From an uncultured bacterium (lineage in GTDB: Bacteria; Myxococcota_A; Bradymonadia; UBA7976; VGTA01): a stretch of DNA of 64,000 bases. Position 1 is the stretch's first letter. Each line of letters starts with the position of its first letter. Made by a program: the position numbers and the translations under genes. The DNA lies in contig CALSSE010000017.1 in the NCBI GenBank assembly GCA_943788935.1, forward strand, positions 234,001 to 298,000, in the 5' to 3' direction. Of the stretch, positions 1 to 8,378 are shown piece by piece. Below the pieces are notes generated by a model, which did not search any database, was not told the origin of the DNA, and worked only from the letters and a program-made list of their open reading frames with translations.

Positions 1-244
1 ACTCTCACGTTTATCATTGCGACCACCCTCCCCAAAAGGGACGTCAGGAGCCGCTCAAAACGTGTGTTCGTTAATAGAGTAAGATAAACTCTCTCAATCT
101 CTTGATATTAAGAGCGCATTTGCCTTACCAAATCGAGGTTCGCCTGACAAGAGCTTTCCTCATAAATTAGTCAAGCTGATAGAGTGTTTATGTCATACTC
201 AAGCAAGGTCGTTGATTTGATGTAGATCAGAGCGAGGTAAGAGG
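1..244. other. Intergenic region with a possible divergent gene start
   Basis: No complete gene is seen here. On the minus strand an ATG at 16-18 is preceded, eight bases upstream, by a strong GGAGGG Shine-Dalgarno-like stretch. A leftward gene may therefore begin here, with only six codons inside the window. No tRNA-like or terminator-like structure was recognised. Confidence 0.3.
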
Positions 245-250
245 TTGTTT

Positions 251-997
251 ATGAAGGGTTCATTAATTAAAGAAGAGCAGACTCAAGAAGAGCAGACTCA
301 AGAAGAGCAGACTCAAGAAGAGCAGACTCAAGAAGAGCAGACTCAAGAAGAGCAGACTCAAGAAGAGCAGAGGTCGAACATAGAGACTCGGATGCTCTTG
401 TGCTTAGACTTCGATCTCACGCTTACTCAGACTCACATGTTTCATTATGTCGTCGAAGCTATCAACGGGGGCTTTTCCAGAGAAGACGCAGTGTTGAGAG
501 CGATTAAGATTATTCGTCGTCAAGGACCGAAAGGAGGAAAACTTTTGTGGAGCTCTATCGCGAGTTGGCTAGACGCTGGGCATGGGGTGGCTGTGACTAG
601 CTACACTTCATTCCCTGAGCTGCCTCAAGCCCTCCTCTCTCTTGGAGTCAGCGCGCTACGTCAAGAGCTTCAAGACCGACGCCTTACTCGCTGGTTGAGC
701 AGACCGTTGGTGATCTTTGGTGATCCCGCTCCGGCGTTTAACCCTCCGGTCAAGTTACCTCATACAGTGCTGATTCCTCGTGTTGAGCTTATCAGCGGCG
801 ACCATGGTAAGAACTTACATATACAAATGGCGCTCGATGAGTTAAAGCGGAGAGGCTTTCATTATCAGCGAGCGGTTTTGATGGATGACGACCCCACCAA
901 TATAGCCCTCGCTGCCGCAGCGGGTCACTTAGTGATCCCTGTAGAGAGAGAGGCGAAAGATGACGATCATCTCGATCGCTTGAGAGCGCTCTTATAA
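251..997 (+). CDS. HAD-like hydrolase with EEQTQ repeat N-terminus
   Basis: Predicted 248-residue soluble protein of the haloacid dehalogenase type. From residue 48 it has the motif I signature LDFDLTLT (Asp53 and Asp55 in nucleophile and acid/base positions) and, late in the protein, an acidic VLMDDDPTNI stretch resembling HAD motif IV, so a phosphatase-like fold is likely. The substrate cannot be told. The N-terminus (about residues 8-40) is a tandem EEQTQ array with no family counterpart. I prefer ATG at 251 over TTG at 245 because a GAGGTAAGAGG stretch lies just upstream at proper spacing. The gene stands alone between the window edge and a convergent gene. Confidence 0.6.
   Translation: MKGSLIKEEQTQEEQTQEEQTQEEQTQEEQTQEEQTQEEQRSNIETRMLLCLDFDLTLTQTHMFHYVVEAINGGFSREDAVLRAIKIIRRQGPKGGKLLWSSIASWLDAGHGVAVTSYTSFPELPQALLSLGVSALRQELQDRRLTRWLSRPLVIFGDPAPAFNPPVKLPHTVLIPRVELISGDHGKNLHIQMALDELKRRGFHYQRAVLMDDDPTNIALAAAAGHLVIPVEREAKDDDHLDRLRALL
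271..370 (+). repeat. 15-bp in-frame tandem repeat (EEQTQ), about 6.7 copies
   Basis: Six perfect copies of the 15-base unit agaagagcagactca plus a partial seventh. They encode an acidic and glutamine-rich extension before the HAD domain. The copies are identical at DNA level, which points to recent slippage expansion. The unit length keeps the frame. Confidence 0.95.
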
Positions 998-1072
998 GTA
1001 GCTTATACTTTGATCGGATAAGCTAAGATGAGATGAGACGAACTGAGCTAAGATGAGGCGAGATGAGATGAG

Positions 1073-2671
1073 CTAAGACGAGCTAAGATGAGCTCGCCAA
1101 TGCATCATCACACAGGTGGCAGCGGTCGCAACGTTTAGACTGTCGATCACTCCATAGAGAGGAATCTCTACTGCGAGATCAGCTCCTACTCGGAGTTCAT
1201 CAGGGAGCCCCGCGTCCTCAGAGCCTAAGATAAATAAGGGCTGAGGTGGATAAGTGGCGCGATGGTAAGGTTCGCTGTCAGGGGTCTGTTGCACCGCGAC
1301 GAGTTGGTAACCCTCCGCTCTAGCGATAGAGATCAGAGATTGAGCATCGGAGAGCCATCGAATAGGGATGGCATGTTCGGCTCCTCGCGCTGAAGTGAGT
1401 GAACCCGATCGAGCGCCGACCACAAAGACCTCTCGGAAACCTGCGGCCTCAGCACTGCGCATGGCGACTCCAAGGTTGACATCGAAGCGGGCTTGACAGA
1501 GAGCGAGGGCTGCGTGGACGCGAGAGACTTGAGGGACCTCATCAAAATCACGTAGGCCATAAGGAGGAGTCGCTGAGGGGAGCTCAAGGCGTTGGTGTTC
1601 TCCCAATCGGGCTTGGATTTGGGAGATAGAGAACCGATCTCTCTGTGCCTCTCGGGCACACCAAGAGACATGAGGAGCTTGATCTGTGATGAGCTCTACG
1701 AGCGCGGGATGTCCCGCGGGGAGTAGACGAGCAGTGATCGCCCTTACCTCATCGTTCGCAGCAGTAGAGAGCGCTGAAATGATCTCAGGCTTAAGTTCTG
1801 CGGCGACTAAGAAGCCATAATCACGCTGATGTCGCTCTAAGGCGATCAAGAGAGCGAGAGGATCAAACTTATGATCACTAGCGTCAGTGAGAGTGAGACA
1901 GAGGTGTTTAATGAGCTCTCGTGGATGAGGATAAAGAGAGAGCATATCGCATCGGGTTAGAGTCTCGATATCCAACAAGCTAATATTGGCTTGATTAAGT
2001 CTTTCTTCCTCTGTGGGGTAGAGGTGAGCAAAGAGCCTAACCCAAAGTCGCAGCTTTGCTAGGTCATCTTGGAGACTGTCTTTGAGTTCAGCGAAACGCT
2101 CTACAGACATCTTCGCTCGTAAAGACTGGGAGAGGTCAAGGCGGTCGAGGTGGCTCTCCTCAGTTAAGCGATCGAGGCGACGTAAGCATTCGATAAGCGC
2201 TAGGTCTACGAGCGAGTTGTTCTCTCCTCCAACAATATCAGCGAGCAGCCCTGCAGGGCACGCAGGACAGATCGCGGCTCGCTGAGCTTTATGAAAGGGA
2301 GAGCTGAAGATCAGTTGGAGAGCGGGTTCTCTCTCTCCACGTACGGTGAGTTGGTTGAGTAACCTCGCTGCATGAGCAACCCCTTCATGGAGCGATTTCG
2401 TAGACTCCCCTGTTGGGTTAACCCACTCTCGATGTGAGAGTTGAGTCAGCCAAGTGGTGATGATTGGTTGGGCTCGATGAGGCTGAATGTCACTGAGGAG
2501 TCGCGTCGCGCGACGACGAGTGAGGTCTAATGAGGCAGAGAGAGCGTCTACTACTCGCCTGAGGTCTGCAGTACTCCCTGAGCGTATGAGTTCAGCTCTA
2601 GCCTTGTCTCTAGTATGAGAATCTTCGCCGTAGAGCGCCTCTTCAACTCTCGCTGAGGTTATTGTGTCCAT
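1073..2671 (-). CDS. HEAT-like/SpoU (TrmH-family) RNA 2'-O-methyltransferase fusion
   Basis: The 532-residue protein ends in a SpoU methyltransferase domain (about residues 381-525): motif 1 NLGVAMRSAEAAG (Asn399, Arg405), motif 2 LFILGSEDAGLP (Glu485) and motif 3 with SLNVA (Asn513). In this family these form the knotted SAM site for ribose 2'-O-methylation of tRNA or rRNA. The first 370 or so residues are alpha-helical, with HEAT/ARM-like segments early on (for example LRRVVDALSASLDLTRRRATR). A bacterial TrmH usually has about 160-270 residues, so this is a large fusion. It overlaps the upstream lipoprotein gene by 13 bases, so they are probably co-transcribed. The target nucleotide is unknown. 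Confidence 0.75.
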   Translation of the reverse strand: MDTITSARVEEALYGEDSHTRDKARAELIRSGSTADLRRVVDALSASLDLTRRRATRLLSDIQPHRAQPIITTWLTQLSHREWVNPTGESTKSLHEGVAHAARLLNQLTVRGEREPALQLIFSSPFHKAQRAAICPACPAGLLADIVGGENNSLVDLALIECLRRLDRLTEESHLDRLDLSQSLRAKMSVERFAELKDSLQDDLAKLRLWVRLFAHLYPTEEERLNQANISLLDIETLTRCDMLSLYPHPRELIKHLCLTLTDASDHKFDPLALLIALERHQRDYGFLVAAELKPEIISALSTAANDEVRAITARLLPAGHPALVELITDQAPHVSWCAREAQRDRFSISQIQARLGEHQRLELPSATPPYGLRDFDEVPQVSRVHAALALCQARFDVNLGVAMRSAEAAGFREVFVVGARSGSLTSARGAEHAIPIRWLSDAQSLISIARAEGYQLVAVQQTPDSEPYHRATYPPQPLFILGSEDAGLPDELRVGADLAVEIPLYGVIDSLNVATAATCVMMHWRAHLSSS

Positions 2672-3267
2672 CGTCGCTTAATCTCTTCCCCGAGTTTAAG
2701 CAGACAGATCCAGCCCTTATCTTCGAGGAAGAGCCAACCGCTGAGTCGTAAGCCCTTGTCTAAGCCTTCTCGGTGAAATCGCACTGTATATAGTCCATCT
2801 CGTTGGTTGAGCTGCTCAAGGAGGGCGAGGTCTCCATGAGCATTTGATGAGCCCGCTTGAGGACCGACTCTAGAGATCTCGATGCGAGAGAGTCCTTGTC
2901 GTTTAGCCTCTTTCAGAGCCCACGGGAGCTCTCGCAGAGCGGAGGGTCTGAGCTCGGTAGCATAGTAAGTCCCCAAATTGGCATTGCGTGTGTCATCTCT
3001 TAACAGGGATTGAACCTTTTGAGCGTCAGGGAGAACCTCTTGGATAAACTGTTGGAGGCTCCCTTGATTTGGAGGGGGAGAGGCATCGTTAGAGGGCAAC
3101 AGCTCAAGCATACGAGTGAGCTTTACTGTCAACTCTTGAGGTGAACCGATGACCGCGGGTTTTGGAGAGTCATCGCGTGGCTGACAGGCGATGAAAGAGA
3201 GGGCCATCAAGAGAGGCATGAAGCCCCTTGGAGGTCGGGTGATCACGGAGGAGGAGAAGATACTCAT
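2659..3267 (-). CDS. Putative lipoprotein of unknown function
   Basis: 202 residues. An N-terminal hydrophobic stretch ends in a lipobox-like LSFIAC with Cys28, suggesting export and lipidation. The remainder (about residues 35-200) is soluble, with no motif I recognise; the C-terminus (GWLFLEDKGWICLLKLGEEIKRRW) looks like a beta-sandwich edge. It is translationally coupled to the HEAT-SpoU gene, whose ATG lies inside its last codons. That pairing of an envelope protein with an RNA methylase gives no functional clue. Confidence 0.55.
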   Translation of the reverse strand: MSIFSSSVITRPPRGFMPLLMALSFIACQPRDDSPKPAVIGSPQELTVKLTRMLELLPSNDASPPPNQGSLQQFIQEVLPDAQKVQSLLRDDTRNANLGTYYATELRPSALRELPWALKEAKRQGLSRIEISRVGPQAGSSNAHGDLALLEQLNQRDGLYTVRFHREGLDKGLRLSGWLFLEDKGWICLLKLGEEIKRRWTQ

Positions 3268-3307
3268 CTATTAACTCTACTCATGTTCGATGATAGGGGG
3301 AGAATGC

Positions 3308-4471
3308 TTAGTGGAGCGCATAGACTCCCCATAAAAGCTGGGATAGGACATTGCATAAAGCATGAAAAATCGCTGGGGATAGAGTGTCATGATACGCTCT
3401 CCTCATCCACCCAAAGAGGAGACTAGGAAAGAAAACCGCTAGTCTGGCGGGGTTGTGAATCGTCGCTAGGTGAGCCAAGGCAAACAGAACACTGCAAAGA
3501 ATGGTACTCTTCCAATTAAAGAGTGCTCCAAAAACGGTTCGATCTTGGCCTACGAGAGAGTCGAGTCGAGTCTGAAGATAACCACGATAGAATATCTCCT
3601 CTGGGAGGCCAACTAAGAAAAGTTGCATTAGGAAGATAGACCAAAGCCATTCAAAATGTCGCTCTACTCTGACCTCTGTATTTTTCTCTCCCGCCGTGTT
3701 GACCTCTATGTTTTCATTCGCCGCAGTGCCGTATTCTCCGATACTGTAACGCCCAGATGAGAGCGCAGCGCGCTCATTCTCACTGCTAAGGATAAGAGTC
3801 GACGCTTCTGTCTTAAGAGTAATAAACCCTGAAGAGGGAGCCGTAATCAACCAAGGGCCCTGAGGCGTGGATGGTCTAGAGAGACGGACTCTTTGAGACT
3901 TTGAGATGAGCTTTAACTTTGCTCCTTTGGTTCTGAGTCGATGGGTGATCTGCTCCTCACCAGGTTCGAGTTTCCACCTTAATCGAACTCTATCAGCGCT
4001 CGCTCCCAAGTTAACTTCACCCGGTGAGAGCGGACGATGACTGAAGCCACGCGCTGACTCTTCCCAACGAGCAAAAGCTCGTTGCTCTAACGTAGCCTCA
4101 CGCCCCTCCCAAGTGCGCCAGAGGTGTGTGCCTGCGATAAATAATGGAAAGATCAGGAGTGAGATCCATAGAGCCTGTTTAGTAGATCGCCACGCCCGTC
4201 TTTGAGCGGTCTCTATGTCGTCGGTCGCGAGACGATTAGATTTTCCACCAATCCCAAATTTCCTAGGAGACTCACCGCGAGCAATCAACCACTCGGTGGG
4301 AAGAAAGATAAATCCTAAGGCGATGATCAAGACGCTGACGCTCGCTAACGCTGACCATATGCTCGCCAGTTGATCAACGACCACTGTTCCTATGGTCATG
4401 ATCAGATAGATCATGATCACTTCACGCCATCGTCTCGATCGCTCTTCCCGAGTGAGCTCGTCGGTGATCAC
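3308..4471 (-). CDS. CPBP-family (CAAX/Abi) intramembrane metalloprotease
   Basis: 387-residue membrane protein. The C-terminal 110 residues carry the CPBP motifs: EEIFYRG (Glu291, Glu292, Arg296), FALAHL (His334) and HALCN (His370, Asn374). In the family these make the zinc-binding glutamate-histidine active site inside the membrane. The N-terminal half has helices near residues 15-55 and 95-115, followed by an unusual soluble, probably periplasmic domain of about 130 residues between the helices. Start is GTG at 4471 with GGCAGAGAA upstream. Substrate unknown; relatives process peptides or prenylated proteins, or act in bacteriocin immunity. Confidence 0.75.
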   Translation of the reverse strand: MITDELTREERSRRWREVIMIYLIMTIGTVVVDQLASIWSALASVSVLIIALGFIFLPTEWLIARGESPRKFGIGGKSNRLATDDIETAQRRAWRSTKQALWISLLIFPLFIAGTHLWRTWEGREATLEQRAFARWEESARGFSHRPLSPGEVNLGASADRVRLRWKLEPGEEQITHRLRTKGAKLKLISKSQRVRLSRPSTPQGPWLITAPSSGFITLKTEASTLILSSENERAALSSGRYSIGEYGTAANENIEVNTAGEKNTEVRVERHFEWLWSIFLMQLFLVGLPEEIFYRGYLQTRLDSLVGQDRTVFGALFNWKSTILCSVLFALAHLATIHNPARLAVFFPSLLFGWMRRAYHDTLSPAIFHALCNVLSQLLWGVYALH

Positions 4472-4478
4472 TTCTCTG

Positions 4479-4514
4479 CCTTCGATGAGACTCTGCCTTC
4501 GATGAGACTCTGCC
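4479..4514. repeat. 17-bp direct duplication upstream of the CPBP gene
   Basis: The 17-base string ttcgatgagactctgcc appears twice in direct succession in the short gap between the MBL hydrolase stop and the CPBP start. One copy edge forms the putative ribosome-binding region. It is a small, recent-looking duplication. Confidence 0.7.
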
Positions 4515-5396
4515 TCAATCTTGAAGGGAGGTTAGTGGAATCTCGACCCCCTTGGAGTCATATAAGGTATCGGTTGTGAGATCAAAGATTGTTCCTTCTC
4601 GCGAGGCGAAGGTGCCACTAAATAGAGCATGAGCCTCTGTCTCAATCTGATCAACCCCTTCATCTGAACGACTAGGGTCATGGTGGAATAAAGCTAAGCG
4701 CTTAACCTTGGTTTTAACAGCGAGCTCAACAGCTTCAGTCCACATGCTGTGACCCCACCCTTTTCGCGATGGGCCGTTCCGCCCGAAGTACTCATCTTCA
4801 GTGTACTGGGCATCATGGATCAAGAGGTCTACGCCTTGGCAGAGATCTATGAGTCTTTGATCCAAACCTTCTCCTCCATGTTCTACATCTGTGGCAAAGA
4901 TCGCGCTGTAACCACCGGCTTCTATTCGATAAACGACAACGCCATCCGGGTGATTTTGGTCTACAGCTTTAATTTTGAAGCTGCCGATCTCATGATATTG
5001 ATCGACCTCAAAGTCTTTTATCCCTTTGAGGCCCCCAAGAATATCGAGTGAAACTGGGAAGGTCGGAGGGGTCATCTGTAGAGAGAGGATATTTTTGAAG
5101 TCCCAACCATCCCTTGAGACTCCCCTCACTTCGAGGTTTGATGCTGGATGGAAAGCCGCAGAGAAGAATGGGAGGCCTTGGATATGATCCCAATGCACAT
5201 GGGTAAAGGCGAGTGTCGCGTTGAGCGGCTGACCGTTAAGAGTGTCTCCAAAGGCCTTTAAACCTGTGCCCCCGTCAATGATTATGTATTCACCATTATA
5301 CTCAAAAACAATACAGGTGGTATTCCCACCGTACTTAATAAAACGCTCTCCGCTCACGGGGATGCTACCTCTGACCCCCCAAAACTGAACTCGCAT
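4515..5396 (-). CDS. MBL-fold metallo-hydrolase
   Basis: 293 residues of metallo-beta-lactamase fold. The start has the usual FWGVRGSIPV strand, then IIDGGTG and the zinc motif THVHWDH; FATDVEHGG and LFHHDPSRSD supply later metal ligands. This subgroup includes PhnP-like and cyclic-nucleotide phosphodiesterase-like enzymes, so phosphodiesterase activity is possible but the substrate is not determined. ATG at 5396 is preferred over TTG at 5402: GAGGAG lies eight bases upstream of the ATG. The CPBP gene follows 43 bases downstream on the same strand. Confidence 0.75.
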   Translation of the reverse strand: MRVQFWGVRGSIPVSGERFIKYGGNTTCIVFEYNGEYIIIDGGTGLKAFGDTLNGQPLNATLAFTHVHWDHIQGLPFFSAAFHPASNLEVRGVSRDGWDFKNILSLQMTPPTFPVSLDILGGLKGIKDFEVDQYHEIGSFKIKAVDQNHPDGVVVYRIEAGGYSAIFATDVEHGGEGLDQRLIDLCQGVDLLIHDAQYTEDEYFGRNGPSRKGWGHSMWTEAVELAVKTKVKRLALFHHDPSRSDEGVDQIETEAHALFSGTFASREGTIFDLTTDTLYDSKGVEIPLTSLQD

Positions 5397-5559
5397 GCTC
5401 AACTCTCCTCGCTAGCTTTCAAGTGTCATGCTACTTGCGTTTTATCTGAACAAAAATGTGACCACTCATTTGGACAACCATTGTGTTATGTCGAATTGAC
5501 TGACAAAATGCAAACGTCTTTGTAAATAATGAATGATTTAAAAGTACCTTCAAAACTGA

Positions 5560-6574
5560 ATGAAATACCTCATCCTTACACTTTTTATCTCTTCACTGTA
5601 CCCATTGTCATGCAGAGAGCAACAACCAAGAATTATCGTTACACAGATCACTCAGAAATACAAGCGAGCCTCATCTGAGCAGGTTTTGAAGCGATTGCTT
5701 AATGGGGCTTTAGTTTCTCTAAGGGGCTATAAACAAATGAGTAATGGGGGGGGTGAGGGGGAAGCTGAGTCGCACTTTAGAGATGGAGGTGCGACATTTT
5801 TTAGAGACTGTAATGATCATCGTTAAACCACCACCTTCGATCAAGGCATGGTCGCTTGAGATAGAACGGGTCATCAGACCGAGAGACCTCGGAGAACCAG
5901 AGACTGATCAACGATTAAAAAAAATCTCGAATGATCTTTTATATCGCTGTGTAGAGCGTTGGATATACATCCCTCAATATGAGTTTGGCGCACATAACGG
6001 GGGCCGTTTGAATCAGGTGGTGGTTATGGCCAGGCAGTGCAATGGAAGCCTAAATGCTTTGCATTTATTAGGTGGGGGAAAGAGCTCTCTAGCGTCTCAT
6101 CAGGCTCAAGCGCTTGATGCCTACATCTGCTCATCAAATAATGAACGTCGATGGTTAGGTGTATTGTCTCCTAGCTCCCAACGAGAGTTGATATCACGAC
6201 CTTATAAGAGCCTTAATAAGATCATGATTAGTGCCCACACATGGTCACTCGATGGGGTTAAAGGCGAAGCAGGATGTTCTGCTCCTTTCATTTCTATCTT
6301 CATTAACCTTCTTCAAGAATCTTTAAAACCAACCCCTTCCTCTCTAAAACTTGAAGTCGATGACAGTGAAGTACTGTATGCCCTTAATAGATTTATTTCA
6401 GATCCCTCAGATCCCTCAGATCCCTCTGATACACAGGTGATAGAATTTAGTCGCTCTTGGGTAACGGAGACGATAAAGTTGAATGAACGCTATCGACTTT
6501 CCCCTTTAGGTATCACTCCAAAGATTAATGTTGAGAGAGAGATCCTTAACCCACGGCATAGACTTAAACCATGA
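5560..6574 (+). pseudogene. Exported protein of unknown function, interrupted by a +1 frameshift in a G8 tract
   Basis: Frame 1 from ATG 5560 encodes a signal or lipoprotein-like leader (MKYLILTLFISSLYPLSC) and runs to a stop at 5826. Frame 2, open to 6574, carries the bulk of the protein. The two frames meet at eight consecutive G residues (5746-5753). With seven G the gene reads through as one 337-residue product, so this is a phase-variable contingency locus, a recent pseudogene or a sequencing error. The body has no motif I recognise; near the C-terminus is a DPS repeat. The stop overlaps the ATG of the next gene (ATGA), so the pair is an operon. The stretch is visibly more AT-rich than its neighbours. 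Confidence 0.6.
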
Positions 6575-7284
6575 GCATATTTACCTTAAAACAGCGACTA
6601 CTTATATCAAAGCCTTCTGCATTGAGGAGAGCGATGATTTTCCTGATGGCGATATTCATGGGAATCTTTTATATGATGGGAGAGCTAAGCAGGGTGAGCG
6701 CAGACCCTGTGACAGGAGCGAAATCACTTGTTGAGCAGTCTATACTCACTTCTCTCTCACCCTACCTCACACATCCCGATCGACGAGATCCCCTTGAGCG
6801 CCTCTCGGTTAGAGGTGGACAAGCAGAGATTTGGCGATATGAAAGTTTTGAGCAGGGAGAGGTGGAGGATAAGCTCTGTTTAGCTACCCGATCCTTATTA
6901 TTTGGTCGCCTCCCTAGTAATGAGGGAGTGAAAGCGCTCTTTCGACGACACAATGAGTTACGTGACTTGTCATTGATCTTTTATAGGCAAAAGACCGCAG
7001 TAACGCCCCAGTTAAGTGGACAATACCTTCAAGAGCAAAAGTCATTGATCTTAGCTCGTTTCACGTTGTTAAGAGAAAGAGTCTTCTCGCTAGATCTGAA
7101 ACAAGCTGAAAAAACATTATCAGGTGTTAAATGTGTCGAGAGAGCGAAGGTAATCCTCAACGATCTATGGATATCGGAGTCTATTTTAGAGCGTAGAGAA
7201 GCCCTTAAGGAAGCCTCTATCGAGCTTAACGCTCTTAAGGCTAGTAAACTAAAAACGAGGGATAGAGCGGTACGATCACCTTAG
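6571..7284 (+). CDS. Membrane-anchored or secreted protein of unknown function
   Basis: 237 residues. A hydrophobic segment near residues 22-42 (MIFLMAIFMGIFYMMG) acts as signal anchor; the rest is helix-rich and charged, with two cysteines (CLATRS and GVKCVE) that could pair outside the membrane. I recognise no family. ATG overlaps the stop of the frameshifted upstream gene by four bases, so the two are translationally coupled and probably act together. Its stop overlaps the stop of the convergent Fic-like gene by four bases. Confidence 0.55.
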   Translation: MSIFTLKQRLLISKPSALRRAMIFLMAIFMGIFYMMGELSRVSADPVTGAKSLVEQSILTSLSPYLTHPDRRDPLERLSVRGGQAEIWRYESFEQGEVEDKLCLATRSLLFGRLPSNEGVKALFRRHNELRDLSLIFYRQKTAVTPQLSGQYLQEQKSLILARFTLLRERVFSLDLKQAEKTLSGVKCVERAKVILNDLWISESILERREALKEASIELNALKASKLKTRDRAVRSP

Positions 7285-8108
7285 ATCGCTGTCGCTCTCT
7301 TCTGAGATTGAAGCGTTACTTTACTGGGTGGGTAAATACTATCTAGGTAGCGCCAAGCCGCTTGATAAAAGAGCTGAGTCAGGGCGGAATGATCATGCGA
7401 AGCGAGCGCATCGTAGTAGAGGCCACGCTCATGAGCGGCTAGGATTAAGGGGGGGTAGTTATGCATCATCATGAATTGATTGGTAAAGAGGCGAGCGAGC
7501 ACTCCGGGTTGACGACGAAATGGGTAAATAAACATGAGTTGATGTTGTAATCGAGCTGCATAGCTGAGGACGTCATCGACTTCTACGTTAAATCTCTTCA
7601 TGTCAATAAAGAGGGCATTGAGGCGCTTAGTAACCTCTCTTGGTGAGCAGATCTTTTGATGATAATCACGGTGGACAGGAGAGTTCTTACGAATTTTAGC
7701 GCCTTCTGCAGGCTCATGTTGCACAAGATGACGGTGTAAAACATCCAAGTGATCTCGATGAAAAGAGCTCTCTCCCTCACTCGCCCACCGAGTGACCATT
7801 TTAATAGCCAGTCGATAGCTGCGGATATCCTCAAGGAGTGGTCGGAGATAGCTCGGCATGGACTGATCATCTCCCTTGAGCGCAGCTTGAATCTCATGGG
7901 GTTTAAACGTTCTACCTTCGAGGAGGTTATCATGAAAAATCCAAGCCATTAGAACTCGGTCATCGATGTCCTGAGAGGGGTCGGCTTGATGACCTATACT
8001 TTGGCGATATGTCTCTAAAGACTCAATCAATGTTGCTCTATTTCTCATCATCTCCTCCATATCTTCTTTGTGAAAGTCCACACTTAATACAAGCACTATT
8101 GATGCCAA
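7281..8108 (-). CDS. Degenerate Fic-like domain protein
   Basis: About 260-275 residues. The layout resembles a Fic protein: an N-terminal segment LLEGRTFKPHEIQAAL looks like the region before the Fic core (compare EGNTLT in family members), then helices and a candidate active-site loop IYPFRRQPGVLARL. In true Fic AMP-transferases this loop is HPFxDGNGRxxR. Here the catalytic His is replaced by Tyr and GNGR is lost, while PF and a following Arg-Leu remain. AMP transfer is therefore unlikely. The start is uncertain: TTG at 8108 gives the longest frame, and ATG codons near 8060 and 8048 are possible. No operon partner. Confidence 0.55.
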   Translation of the reverse strand: MASIVLVLSVDFHKEDMEEMMRNRATLIESLETYRQSIGHQADPSQDIDDRVLMAWIFHDNLLEGRTFKPHEIQAALKGDDQSMPSYLRPLLEDIRSYRLAIKMVTRWASEGESSFHRDHLDVLHRHLVQHEPAEGAKIRKNSPVHRDYHQKICSPREVTKRLNALFIDMKRFNVEVDDVLSYAARLQHQLMFIYPFRRQPGVLARLFTNQFMMMHNYPPLILAAHERGLYYDALASHDHSALTQLFYQAAWRYLDSIYPPSKVTLQSQKRATAI

Positions 8109-8378
8109 GATTAGGTATGGGGGAGCAGTATTCCTCTATGACTTATCTAGAGACTGAGTTAGTCTGTTTGTTTTCAGTGGTTTAGCTCGTTTTTAATGCT
8201 AGGCTGAATAGCAGAGGGATCTCACAAGGAGAGATCATCCTCTATCATTGATGTTCTATAAATGGTCACCTTGGGTACTTTTAGCCCCATTTAGGGTATA
8301 CTGATATAGATCATTGTGAACAGAAGTTCTCATGAATAGAGAAAAGTCCCAACAGTGAGCGAAGGGACGGTAGAGCCC
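8109..8378. other. Intergenic region between ilvE stop and Fic-like start
   Basis: 270 bases on the transcribed side of two minus-strand genes. I see no gene, tRNA or clear terminator. Short open frames here do not have ribosome-binding sites and look spurious. Confidence 0.4.

Noticed and set aside
4749..5051. Plus-strand frame opposite the MBL hydrolase
   Set aside because: It lies wholly inside a gene with strong motifs on the other strand.
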